Assembly: GCA_035771175.1 (NCBI GenBank)
Contig: CM069612.1
Span: 24,658,987-24,722,986 of the forward strand
Direction: 5' to 3'
Length of the DNA stretch: 64,000 nt
Origin: Paratinospora sagittata
Lineage: Eukaryota; Streptophyta; Magnoliopsida; Ranunculales; Menispermaceae
Below the pieces are notes generated by a model that was not told where the DNA came from, searched no databases, and was given only the letters and a program-made list of their open reading frames with translations. Position 1 is the first letter of the stretch. The number at the start of each line of letters is the position of its first letter. Positions 55,690-64,000 of the stretch are shown here, piece after piece. Made by a program: the position numbers and the translations under genes.

Positions 55690-58600
55690 ATGAATTCTTT
55701 CCAGCAACAAGTTCCCAAGTTATCAAAGGATAACTATGGTTCATGGTGTATCCAAATGAAAGCCTTGTTTGGATCTCAAGATCTTTGGGAAACCATTAAC
55801 GATGGTTTTGTAGAACCCATTGGCGAGCAAGAGGCTGCATGTACAGCAGATGAGAAGAAGGTTTTTAAGGAGCAAAGGAAAAAGGATAAAAAAGCTTTGT
55901 TTATACTCTATCAAGGGTTGGACGAAGCTAACTTCGAAAAGGTTGCTGAAGCAACAACAAGCAAAGAAGCATGGGATATTCTTGTTTCCATCTTCAAAGG
56001 AGATGATCGAGTGAAGCGGGTTCGTCTTCAAGCATTGCGAGGCGAGTTTGAAGCTCTCCACATGAAGGATGATGAATCAGTGTCCGATTATTTTTCACGG
56101 TTGCTAATAATCGTGAATGGCTTGAAGAGAAATGGTGAGAAGCTAGATGACATCCGTGTCGTCGAGAAGGTACTCCGATCCCTTTCCTCTAAATTTGAGC
56201 ATGTAGTTGTAGCTATCGAAGAGTCTAAGAACTTGGAGATACTTACAATTGAGGAATTATTGGGTTCACTACAAGTACATGAGCAAAGGATGCAGAAGAA
56301 ATCTAATCCAGCTGTATTGGAACAAGCATTAGAGTCAAAACTGACTCTAAATGATCAAAGAAAATCTACCTCCAACCGTGGTCGAGGCAGAGGCCGAGGG
56401 CGAGGTACAACCCAACAATCAAGCCAAAGTCAGCACAAGAATCAAAGCTTTAGAGGACGAGGAGGTAACCGAGGTAGAGGAAGATCCTATGGACATGGAG
56501 CCAATAAGAATGTCCAATGTTTTAACTGCAATAAATTTGGACACTACGCCTCCGACTGTTGGTTAAAAATTGATGAACAAGCCAATGTTGCAGAGACATC
56601 ACATGATGTAGGTAATGATTCTATCCTACTTCTTGCACATGATGATTCACATACTTCATATAAAAATTGGTATCTTGATTCTGGGGCAAGCAATCATATG
56701 TGTGGCGAGAAAGAATTGTTTGTAGAACTCACGGAAGAAGTCCACGGAAAGGTGAACTTGGGAGATTCCTCCCAACTATCAGTTGAAGGCAAAGGGAAAG
56801 TAAAAATCTATCAGAAGGATGGTAAGAATGGGTATATCTCTGATGTGTATTATGTACCTAATATGAAAAGCAATATTCTTAGCATTGGGCAGCTTGTAGA
56901 AAAGGGATATAACATACAAATGAGAGACAACTCTCTCATTTTGAGAGATACAAGTGGAAGAATCATCGCACATGTTCCGATGACCCAAAATCGAATGTTC
57001 CCACTTCATTTTAGCACAAAGTCAGAGAAATGCTTCTATGGAGTCAAAGAAAGTGAGTCATGGAAGTGGCATCATCGGCTTGGGCATCTCCACTTTAGCG
57101 GTCTAAAACTACTATCTTCATCAAGCATGGTGCATGGGTTACCAATGATCGAGCCTCCAAGTAACACTTGTGATGTTTGTATACTTGGCAAACAAGCACG
57201 ACTTCCTTTTCCCAGCGGCAAATCATGGAGAGCAACGACACCACTTCAACTGATCCACACTGACATATGTGGACCTATTGAACATGAGTCGCTAGGAGGT
57301 AATAGATACTTTATTACTTTCATTGACGACTTCAGCAGAAAATTATGGGTTTATTTTCTTAAAGAAAAGTCAGCTGCTTTTGTTGTATTCAAAAATTATA
57401 AAGCCCATGTAGAAAAAGAAAGTGGTCACAAAATTGTAACTCTCCGCTCTGATCGAGGTGGAGAATACACCTCAAAAGTATTTGATGAGTATTGCAGGGA
57501 AGAAGGCATAAAACATCAATATACTGCGGCTTACACCCCACAGCAAAATGGGATCACTGAAAGAAAGAATCGCACGATTCTTAACATGACAAGAACTATG
57601 CTCAAGGAGAAAGGATTGCCAAAGCAATTCTGGGCGGAAGCTGTGGCGTGCTCATCATATGTGCTGAATCGATGTCCTACCAAAAGTGTAAAGCACATGA
57701 CACCTCAAGAGGCGTGGAGCGGCTACAAACCAACTGTTGCACACCTAAGAATCTTTGGGTGTGTTGCATATTCTCAAGTCCCCAAGCCCAACAGAAAGAA
57801 GCTGGATGATCGTGGTGAGAAATGCATCTTTCTCGGCTATAGTGAAGAATCGAAAGCATACAAGCTCTATAATCCACTAACAAAGAAATTAGTGGTTAGT
57901 AGAGATGTTATCTTTGATGAAGATAAAGCATGGAGCTGGAATAATGATGAGAAGGCCAAAGAGCAGCAAGTGTTTGAAGAACTTGAAGAACCCCCAACAC
58001 AAGTTCCACCAGGTATACCACCATCTCCTCAACATGACACACCTTCTCCAAGAATAAACTCCCCATCTTCAGCAGAAAGTAGTAGAAACAGATCTTCCAT
58101 TCACCAAAGTCCCATCAAAATGAGAAGTCTCGCGGAGATTTATAATCAAAGAGAAGAAAACGAAGAGACCAACCTGTTCTGTTTATATGCTGATCACGAG
58201 CCTCTGACCTTCCAAGAAGCTGTCGAAGAAGAATGTTGGCGATCGGCAATGGAGGAGGAGATTCATGCTATTCAGAAGAATGACACTTGGGAGATGACCA
58301 CACTTCCAACAAATCAAAAGGCTATTGGCGTCAAGTGGGTGTACAAAATCAAACGTACTGCTGAGGGTGAAGTTTCTCGTTACAAAGCGAGACTAGTTGC
58401 TAAAGGCTACAAGCAGAAGTACGGTATCGACTATGAAGAGGTTTTTGCACCAGTTGCAAGACTTGACACGGTGAGATTATTGATTGCACTTGCCGCTCAT
58501 CATAATTTGAAGATATATCAGCTTGATGTCAAATCAGCCTTTCTCAATGGCATTCTCGAAGAAGAAGTGTATATTCACCAGCCAGAAGGTTTTGAAATTG

Positions 58601-59727
58601 ACGGAGAAGAAAACAAGGTATATCGCCTGAAAAAGGCATTATATGGTTTAAAGCAGGCGCCAAGAGCTTGGAATGCACGCATTGATAGCTGTCTTCAACA
58701 TAATGGTTTCACCAAATGTCCATATGAGCATGCAGTCTACATGAAGAAAAATCATCAAGGTGAATTTTTGATTATTTGCCTATATGTTGATGACCTGTTG
58801 TACACAGGAACTAGCAGTGAAATGCTTATGGAATTCAAGTTGTCAATGTTTAAAGAGTTTGAGATGACAGACAACGGACTGATGTCCTATTTCCTTGGGA
58901 TTGAAGTGAAGCAACAACAAGATGGGATATTTATATCTCAAACAAAGTACATGAAAGAAATTTTGGAGAAATTTAAGATGAGTAATTGCAACACTGTGAA
59001 CACTCCAGTTGCTACAGGTATGAAACTATCAAGAGAAGGAAATGGAGGATTTGTGGACTCAACTCTTTTCAAGAGTCTGGTTGGAAGCCTGAGGTACTTG
59101 ACAATCACAAGGCCCGATATTATGTATGGCGTTGGACTTGTGAGTCGTTACATGGAGACACCAAAGGAGTCACATTGGCTAGCTGCAAAGAGAATACTAA
59201 GGTATATCAAAGGCTCACTTAATCTTGGTATATTTTATAATTATGGTGAAACTGCAACATTAGTAGGCTATTCAGATAGTGATTGGGGAGGGGACCAAGA
59301 TGAGAGAAAAAGCACCACTGGCTATGTCTTCTATCTTGGCACAACTGCATTCTCTTGGACCACCAAGAAACAAAAAATAGTGGCTCTATCTTCTTGTGAA
59401 GCAGAGTATATAGCAGCTTCATCTACTGTTTGTGAAGCAATATGGGTACGGAATATTTTGAAGGAGCTGGATCATCCACAGGAGGAGCCAACTGTGATAT
59501 TTGTGGACAACATGTCAGCTATCCAGCTTGCAAAGAATCCAGTTCATCATGGAAGAAGCAAGCACATTGATACTCGGTTTCATTTTCTTCGTGATCATGT
59601 GAAGCAGAAGACTGTAGAGCTCCAACATTGTCACACTACTGAACAAGTAGCCGATATATTCACTAAACCATTATCAGGTGAAATTTTCATGAAGCTCAGA
59701 GACATGCTAGGCATGAAGCAGTTTTGA
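55690..59727 (+). CDS. Copia-3 Gag-Pol polyprotein
   Basis: 1345 residues from the ATG at 55690, six bases after the primer-binding site; an in-frame ATG at 55582 lies inside the LTR and is not used here. Gag opens [20 protein letters not shown], then a Gly/Arg-rich stretch and a CCHC knuckle [14 protein letters not shown] from residue 277. The protease has DSGAS (Asp330). The integrase has its HHCC region near 455-500 and catalytic Asp525, Asp588 and Glu624 (DD35E spacing). Reverse transcriptase carries YVDD (Asp1034-Asp1035) and RNase H has DSDWGG, CEAEYIA and VDNMSAI. No stop or frameshift was seen. It would be cut by its own protease into capsid, protease, integrase and RT-RNase H. Confidence 0.95.
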   Translation: MNSFQQQVPKLSKDNYGSWCIQMKALFGSQDLWETINDGFVEPIGEQEAACTADEKKVFKEQRKKDKKALFILYQGLDEANFEKVAEATTSKEAWDILVSIFKGDDRVKRVRLQALRGEFEALHMKDDESVSDYFSRLLIIVNGLKRNGEKLDDIRVVEKVLRSLSSKFEHVVVAIEESKNLEILTIEELLGSLQVHEQRMQKKSNPAVLEQALESKLTLNDQRKSTSNRGRGRGRGRGTTQQSSQSQHKNQSFRGRGGNRGRGRSYGHGANKNVQCFNCNKFGHYASDCWLKIDEQANVAETSHDVGNDSILLLAHDDSHTSYKNWYLDSGASNHMCGEKELFVELTEEVHGKVNLGDSSQLSVEGKGKVKIYQKDGKNGYISDVYYVPNMKSNILSIGQLVEKGYNIQMRDNSLILRDTSGRIIAHVPMTQNRMFPLHFSTKSEKCFYGVKESESWKWHHRLGHLHFSGLKLLSSSSMVHGLPMIEPPSNTCDVCILGKQARLPFPSGKSWRATTPLQLIHTDICGPIEHESLGGNRYFITFIDDFSRKLWVYFLKEKSAAFVVFKNYKAHVEKESGHKIVTLRSDRGGEYTSKVFDEYCREEGIKHQYTAAYTPQQNGITERKNRTILNMTRTMLKEKGLPKQFWAEAVACSSYVLNRCPTKSVKHMTPQEAWSGYKPTVAHLRIFGCVAYSQVPKPNRKKLDDRGEKCIFLGYSEESKAYKLYNPLTKKLVVSRDVIFDEDKAWSWNNDEKAKEQQVFEELEEPPTQVPPGIPPSPQHDTPSPRINSPSSAESSRNRSSIHQSPIKMRSLAEIYNQREENEETNLFCLYADHEPLTFQEAVEEECWRSAMEEEIHAIQKNDTWEMTTLPTNQKAIGVKWVYKIKRTAEGEVSRYKARLVAKGYKQKYGIDYEEVFAPVARLDTVRLLIALAAHHNLKIYQLDVKSAFLNGILEEEVYIHQPEGFEIDGEENKVYRLKKALYGLKQAPRAWNARIDSCLQHNGFTKCPYEHAVYMKKNHQGEFLIICLYVDDLLYTGTSSEMLMEFKLSMFKEFEMTDNGLMSYFLGIEVKQQQDGIFISQTKYMKEILEKFKMSNCNTVNTPVATGMKLSREGNGGFVDSTLFKSLVGSLRYLTITRPDIMYGVGLVSRYMETPKESHWLAAKRILRYIKGSLNLGIFYNYGETATLVGYSDSDWGGDQDERKSTTGYVFYLGTTAFSWTTKKQKIVALSSCEAEYIAASSTVCEAIWVRNILKELDHPQEEPTVIFVDNMSAIQLAKNPVHHGRSKHIDTRFHFLRDHVKQKTVELQHCHTTEQVADIFTKPLSGEIFMKLRDMLGMKQF

Positions 59728-59864
59728 TTTGAGGGGGCGAATGTTGGCATCCGTTCAAATTCTAAAACTGAAGAAAGATAATGGGTATCAGTTTTTTGGA
59801 AGATAAAGGCATGTCAAAGATTAAGTTTGATTTTTGGAGTGCATGAATCATGTTTAAGGGGGGA

Positions 59865-60249
59865 TGTTAGAAATTAACATATATTTGTAGTAAACATGAT
59901 TCATTTGGAATCTTAATAGTGAATGTATCTTAATGTGAACATATTTAATAGGTTCATGTATGTGAAGATTGCATGTACCTAAGAAAGTGTGATCCATGAA
60001 CTTAGTGGTTCATGTATGTGAAGATTCCATGTACCTAGGAAAGTGTGATCCATGAACTTAGTGGTTCATGTATGTGAAGATTCATGTATGCATTTATTGT
60101 ATTTTCCTAGGTAGGATCCTATAAATACCTCATGTATTTCTCATTTTCAAATCAAGCAAAGTGCACAAGTTCAAGTGCAAGTTCAAGTCCTTCTCCTTCT
60201 CCAATATTTTTTCTTGTTTAGAGTTTGTGTGCTCACTACGTTTCCAACA
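59865..60249 (+). repeat. Copia-3 3' LTR
   Basis: 385 bp; no difference from 55286-55670 was found by reading. Confidence 0.95.
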
Positions 60250-60254
60250 AGAAT

Positions 60255-62590
60255 ATGGAGTAGTAGTAGTGAAGAGAGAAGCCAATTCAATTTGACCTGA
60301 CCTAAAACTGATAGCTAGGTAAAGGGTCAATCATTTATATCAAGAGAACAAAGAAAAAATAGTAAGTTTACAAGGTAATTTGAATACAAAAGCTTAGAAA
60401 TATTCAATGCGAAGAAATTATAGATTAGAAGGATATAATAATTTCATGCTTTAATTTAGAGAAAATATTATTCTTTTTATGAGATTAATCACACCTCCTT
60501 AAGTAGACAAATTACCTTCTTAACATGTTAATGATATAATTTCCACATTAACATAAGTAATTAGAAGAGGCTGTGGCATGATTTCCATGCAATAGATATA
60601 TAATAAAATATCGTTGTAATTAGTAAGACTACATGAGAAGGAAAGGCGTGAGACAATATGCATTCATCTGAGTACCTGATGCATCGTTAACGTAAAATAT
60701 ATAGAAATTCGGAGTGTATATAAGTCAGAGGTAAAACATATTGGACTCTGGAAGCAAGTGGAAATAGAAATCTCTTTTTAGCTTTTCGCTTTCTCTTACA
60801 TCAATGCCAAACAACAATCTGTCGTATCGCCAAAGAAGAAACAGTACACCAGAAATAAATAATAAAGAATATATATAGTAAAAGTAAATTAAATGGTTAC
60901 CTTCTAACTGGTCAAAATTAACTTGGTTTTCTCACTTTCCCTTTATTGTTATAGGTTAATTTTTATATGCATATAAGAAGAATTATTTTTATTTTTATTT
61001 TTATTTTTTTTGGTACCAAAAGCATATTTTAATTAATTAAAGTTACAAATTTAATGTGTGGGGCATGATTTCTAGCAACTTACGTTAGTTTCAATAGAGG
61101 GATTGAAAACACTAGATCAATTGTTATAAATTATTGTAACGTCTAACTTTAATTTTAATTAATCAAAATAATACACTTTTCAATTAAACTACAAATATAA
61201 TGTAGAGGTTTCAAACATCAAGCTATTTAGTATTTTTATTTAGAAGAATATTAATCTAACTACAAAAAAATATAACTACATATTTATGTTTATTAATTAA
61301 ATTATTTATTACACATTTTAAGATATGTACTTAATTTTTTTTATAATGAGATTAGTATTTTCCTTTTATGTATACACTTCGGGCTTATTTCACATGTTGA
61401 AAGTCGAATTAATTAACAAACGACAGATAATTTTTGTCTAATTCACTGGTCATTTGAGATACACATGCATGCATACCTCTTGGGATGGATTCGAAGTAAG
61501 TACTCCTCCTTTATTTTATTAGGTAGATTTCTTTTGACTCTTATTATGTAGTGCATGACAGGTATATATAGTTATTATTGTTTCAAAGTGCCAAGGTACT
61601 AAGTGTATATATATATATATATATATTAATATATCATTGATATTAGTACTGCCAAACTTTAATTGTACAATAAGATGTAAGAAAGGCAGTATTGAAGAAA
61701 TTTACAGTAAGGTGGCATAATATTAATTAGTGGATTTGAAAGTATGTGGAACTTTTTAACTAGTGTATAGATGTCAATTCAAATACATAGCTATATCTAT
61801 GTTTTGTCTATTGTTTTTTAATTAATTTTGTAATATAATAATTATAAAAGCAAAAGAAAACAAGCTATAATTACGGTATATTAATTAGGTGAAGGTGCAG
61901 AAAATAAAGGCAATTTTGAAACTAGGAGAGCTGATCAGTGTGTTTCACATGGGAGACGTCATAATTGTCTAAGTTAGACAGACAGACAAACAATGCTTCT
62001 GTGCCCTTTAGAAGAGCTTTTTATCTCCGTTGCTTACTTGGTTTGAGCATAAATAATGAAAGGAATTAGGAGATTATTTGGAATTTTGACTTAAGGCCAA
62101 AAGCAAGGGAAAGTTGGCTTGATTTAAGAGCAATATCTATAACTGAAGCACATTACTTTATGCCATTCCAATATAAAGTTACCGACAGTACTAAATTAAT
62201 TCATGTTCAAATTATACGATGTTTAAATTCAAAATTTATTATATAATAGAAACTTATGCACTTCAACTCCGCTACTCATCCAACCTAATTGGATGTCACT
62301 CAATAAGCGTTAATATGGTATGGTGGTTCAAAAACACACACACACACGTAAAGCAATACTTCAATCTCCATTTGACCTAATTCAATAATTTTTGTTAAAA
62401 CTATAGATTAGCATTTTACATAATGGAATGTAGATTTTCCAAAAATTATGGAGCAAAACCTTGGCATTGTAGTGCTTGTGGGCATGAGCTTGATTTTCAA
62501 CTATTTGGAAAGGATGTTCTAAACTTGTAAATGGTTGCAAATATATCTTAATTAAAATAATAATACACTACAACTATGTGAAAAGTTGAA
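60255..62590. other. AT-rich intergenic region, nothing recognised
   Basis: Contains a TA microsatellite near 61606-61626 and poly-T stretches. No ORF with a recognisable domain. Confidence 0.6.
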
Positions 62591-62765
62591 AATCTTATGG
62601 GTCGGGTAGAGGGGCGGAAGATGTTGTCCTAGGCGATGGTCTGAGGTTTAGAGTCCTAGATTGGCGATATTAATTTTTTGATTTATACAGGACTGATGCG
62701 TGGTGAGTACGTGTATGTCCCAGTGGACTAGTCTGGCGTAAACAAGGATACCACTACATGAGGGT
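62591..62765 (+). mobile_element. SINE-like sequence (candidate)
   Basis: GC-richer than its flanks, with a degenerate B-box (GGTTTAGAGTCC near 62645) and the tail CCAGTGGACTAGTCTGGCG...GGATACCACT also seen at 54.9 kb. Ends and target duplication are not resolved. Confidence 0.4.
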
Positions 62766-64000
62766 TTTGGTTCTCATATTTTGGGAATGAATTGGGATTT
62801 GATTTCTTAAGTGAGCATTGATGTATTTGTGGCTACCTAGGGCTAGATTGTTTGTTTAATGGTCTAATTGGATTGAGAATGCATGGTATTGATGTGGGTT
62901 TGATCATTGAATCTATGTTTGACATTCTCTTGGGTTTCATGTGATCTAATTGAGTGTTTTATGGCTTGAATGAGCTGTAATTGCTGGCACATATAGATGC
63001 AGCCATGTTAGAGTGTTGGCATGTAATTGGGGCTTAAATCATAATTTTTGGCATGTGTATGGACTGTTATTAATGGATGTATGAACCTAAATTGTATGTA
63101 GGGTTTGTGGATGATCAAAATGTCCTAGTTGTGCCAATTGAGGGCTAATTCATAGGTTGGATGCTACTTTTCATTAGAGGATCAATGATGGCATCCTAGT
63201 GCTTTGTTTCGATTCGAATTAGATTGGCTAGTCTGGCCAATCGACTATGAGTGTTTCTTTGCATTTGGTTTCTATATGTGACATTGTAGTATAAGAAATA
63301 TTTTGAATGGATAGTTATGTGTAATGCATGTTTTAATGATTCATGAAATAGATTTGAGCATAAGCACGAATGGGTTAGCAAATAGGTGCATAGGAAATCT
63401 CATATACTAGATTGTGATCCCTAGTTGTGGACCTTGCAGAGTATTTTATAGCTTTTGTAGATAGGATCGCCTAGGCATGAAATGTGTTTTCGGTGGGCTG
63501 ATCCTAGTAGGTACACAACCCCAAAAATCTTAATAGAATGTGAGTATGTGATGTCAGATCGGGAGTTGAATGTTGCGAACTTAGGCCATTGATTACTTCT
63601 TACTCAGAAGGTGGATTAGGATGGCATATTGCATGTTTGAAAATGGAAATGCATTGATAGATTATTTTCATTGATGCATTATATTTCAGCATGTTGTTTG
63701 AACTGTTTTGATGATCTCATGCCTTATTTGTATAAATGTATATATATTGTCATTTGTGAAAAATATTCACTAAGCTTGTTCTAGCTCACACCTCCTCCTT
63801 ATCATTTCAGATTTAAATAGAAAGGAAAATGGGATAGCTTAACAGGGGGCACTTCCAATAGTCTTTTGTGATGTAGGTGTAGTTTTTCATGTAGTTTTGT
63901 ATTTTTGAGACTATGTACGTGATAACACCTAATGTAATTATTTAATACTTAGATGGGTTGTAATTATTTTGGAAGTTTTAAATTTTGATGATGTTTATGA
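62766..64000. other. Unassigned, possibly transposon-derived sequence at the window edge
   Basis: Less AT-rich than the preceding 2 kb and free of long ORFs. The stretch near 63.77-63.99 kb (CACTAAGCTTGTTCTAGCTC, later GTGATAACACCTAATG) reads like the non-coding end of an LTR element. A weak inverted match to GATAACACCTA lies near 17.14 kb. The region continues beyond the window, so I cannot classify it. Confidence 0.3.

Larger units (their letters stand above)
55286..60249 (+). mobile_element. Intact Ty1/Copia retrotransposon (Copia-3)
   Basis: LTRs of 385 bp at 55286-55670 and 59865-60249 appear identical on reading. The target duplication is AGAAT at 55281-55285 and 60250-60254. The primer-binding site TGGTATCAGAG lies at 55674-55684, and a purine tract (AAGGGGGGA) lies just before the 3' LTR. 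One long gag-pol ORF is uninterrupted. All parts needed for mobility are present, so it is a very recent insertion and a candidate for current activity. It is not closely related to Copia-1 and Copia-2. Confidence 0.97.

Noticed and set aside
1..64000. CRISPR arrays, bacterial operons, or canonical tRNA/rRNA genes
   Set aside because: No spaced direct repeats of CRISPR type, no clustered short-spaced ORFs, and only SINE-associated B-boxes were found.

Overview
The window is nuclear DNA from a flowering plant, most likely a eudicot and possibly woody. Intergenic DNA is very AT-rich, one gene has canonical R2R3-MYB introns, one gene encodes a DYW-class pentatricopeptide protein, three hairpins match the plant microRNA miR397, and there are plant-type LINE and Ty1/Copia retrotransposons. 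Nothing is bacterial: no operons, phage or CRISPR.

Layout. 1-7.2 kb is intergenic and holds a 1.3-kb foldback inverted repeat (about 2.48-3.79 kb) and a SINE. 7.7-9.1 kb is an intact three-exon R2R3-MYB gene of the MYB102/MYB74/MYB41 group. A possible small gene with a promoter-like upstream region lies at 10.3 kb. 10.5-19.65 kb is AT-rich and holds microsatellites, an ACGT/heat-shock-like promoter island without an evident gene (12.9 kb), and two related promoter-like segments (14.1 and 17.7 kb). 19.67-26.37 kb is a full-length L1-type LINE with matching target-site duplications; its ORF2 is broken by one frameshift and one nonsense codon. 27.1-28.9 kb is an intronless PPR-DYW gene.

29.7-41.8 kb is the most interesting part: three MIR397 hairpins in tandem on the minus strand. 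Each has an upstream cluster of GTAC copper-response cores with nearly the same spacing. A stand-alone RNase H-like ORF lies between copies 2 and 3. The promoter side of copy 3 has been split by a very young Copia element (36.49-41.70 kb; LTRs differ at one base) that has lost most of gag and carries a sense-oriented fragment of the host translation-factor gene eIF3i in its leader.

42.5-43.6 kb is a Ty3/Gypsy remnant. 44.4-51.6 kb is a decayed aromatic amino acid decarboxylase gene split by an older Copia element (45.03-50.54 kb) of the same internal lineage. That element's leader carries antisense fragments resembling an AP2/ERF gene and an FLX-like coiled-coil gene. 55.29-60.25 kb is a third, unrelated Copia element with apparently identical LTRs and one uninterrupted gag-pol ORF, possibly still active. 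The rest, to 64 kb, is AT-rich intergenic DNA with SINE pieces.

How the parts relate: the host loci (MYB, PPR, MIR397 cluster, decarboxylase pseudogene) are independent transcription units. The retroelements reshaped the region by splitting two loci and by picking up host exons. All identifications come from reading the sequence; no database search or folding program was run.
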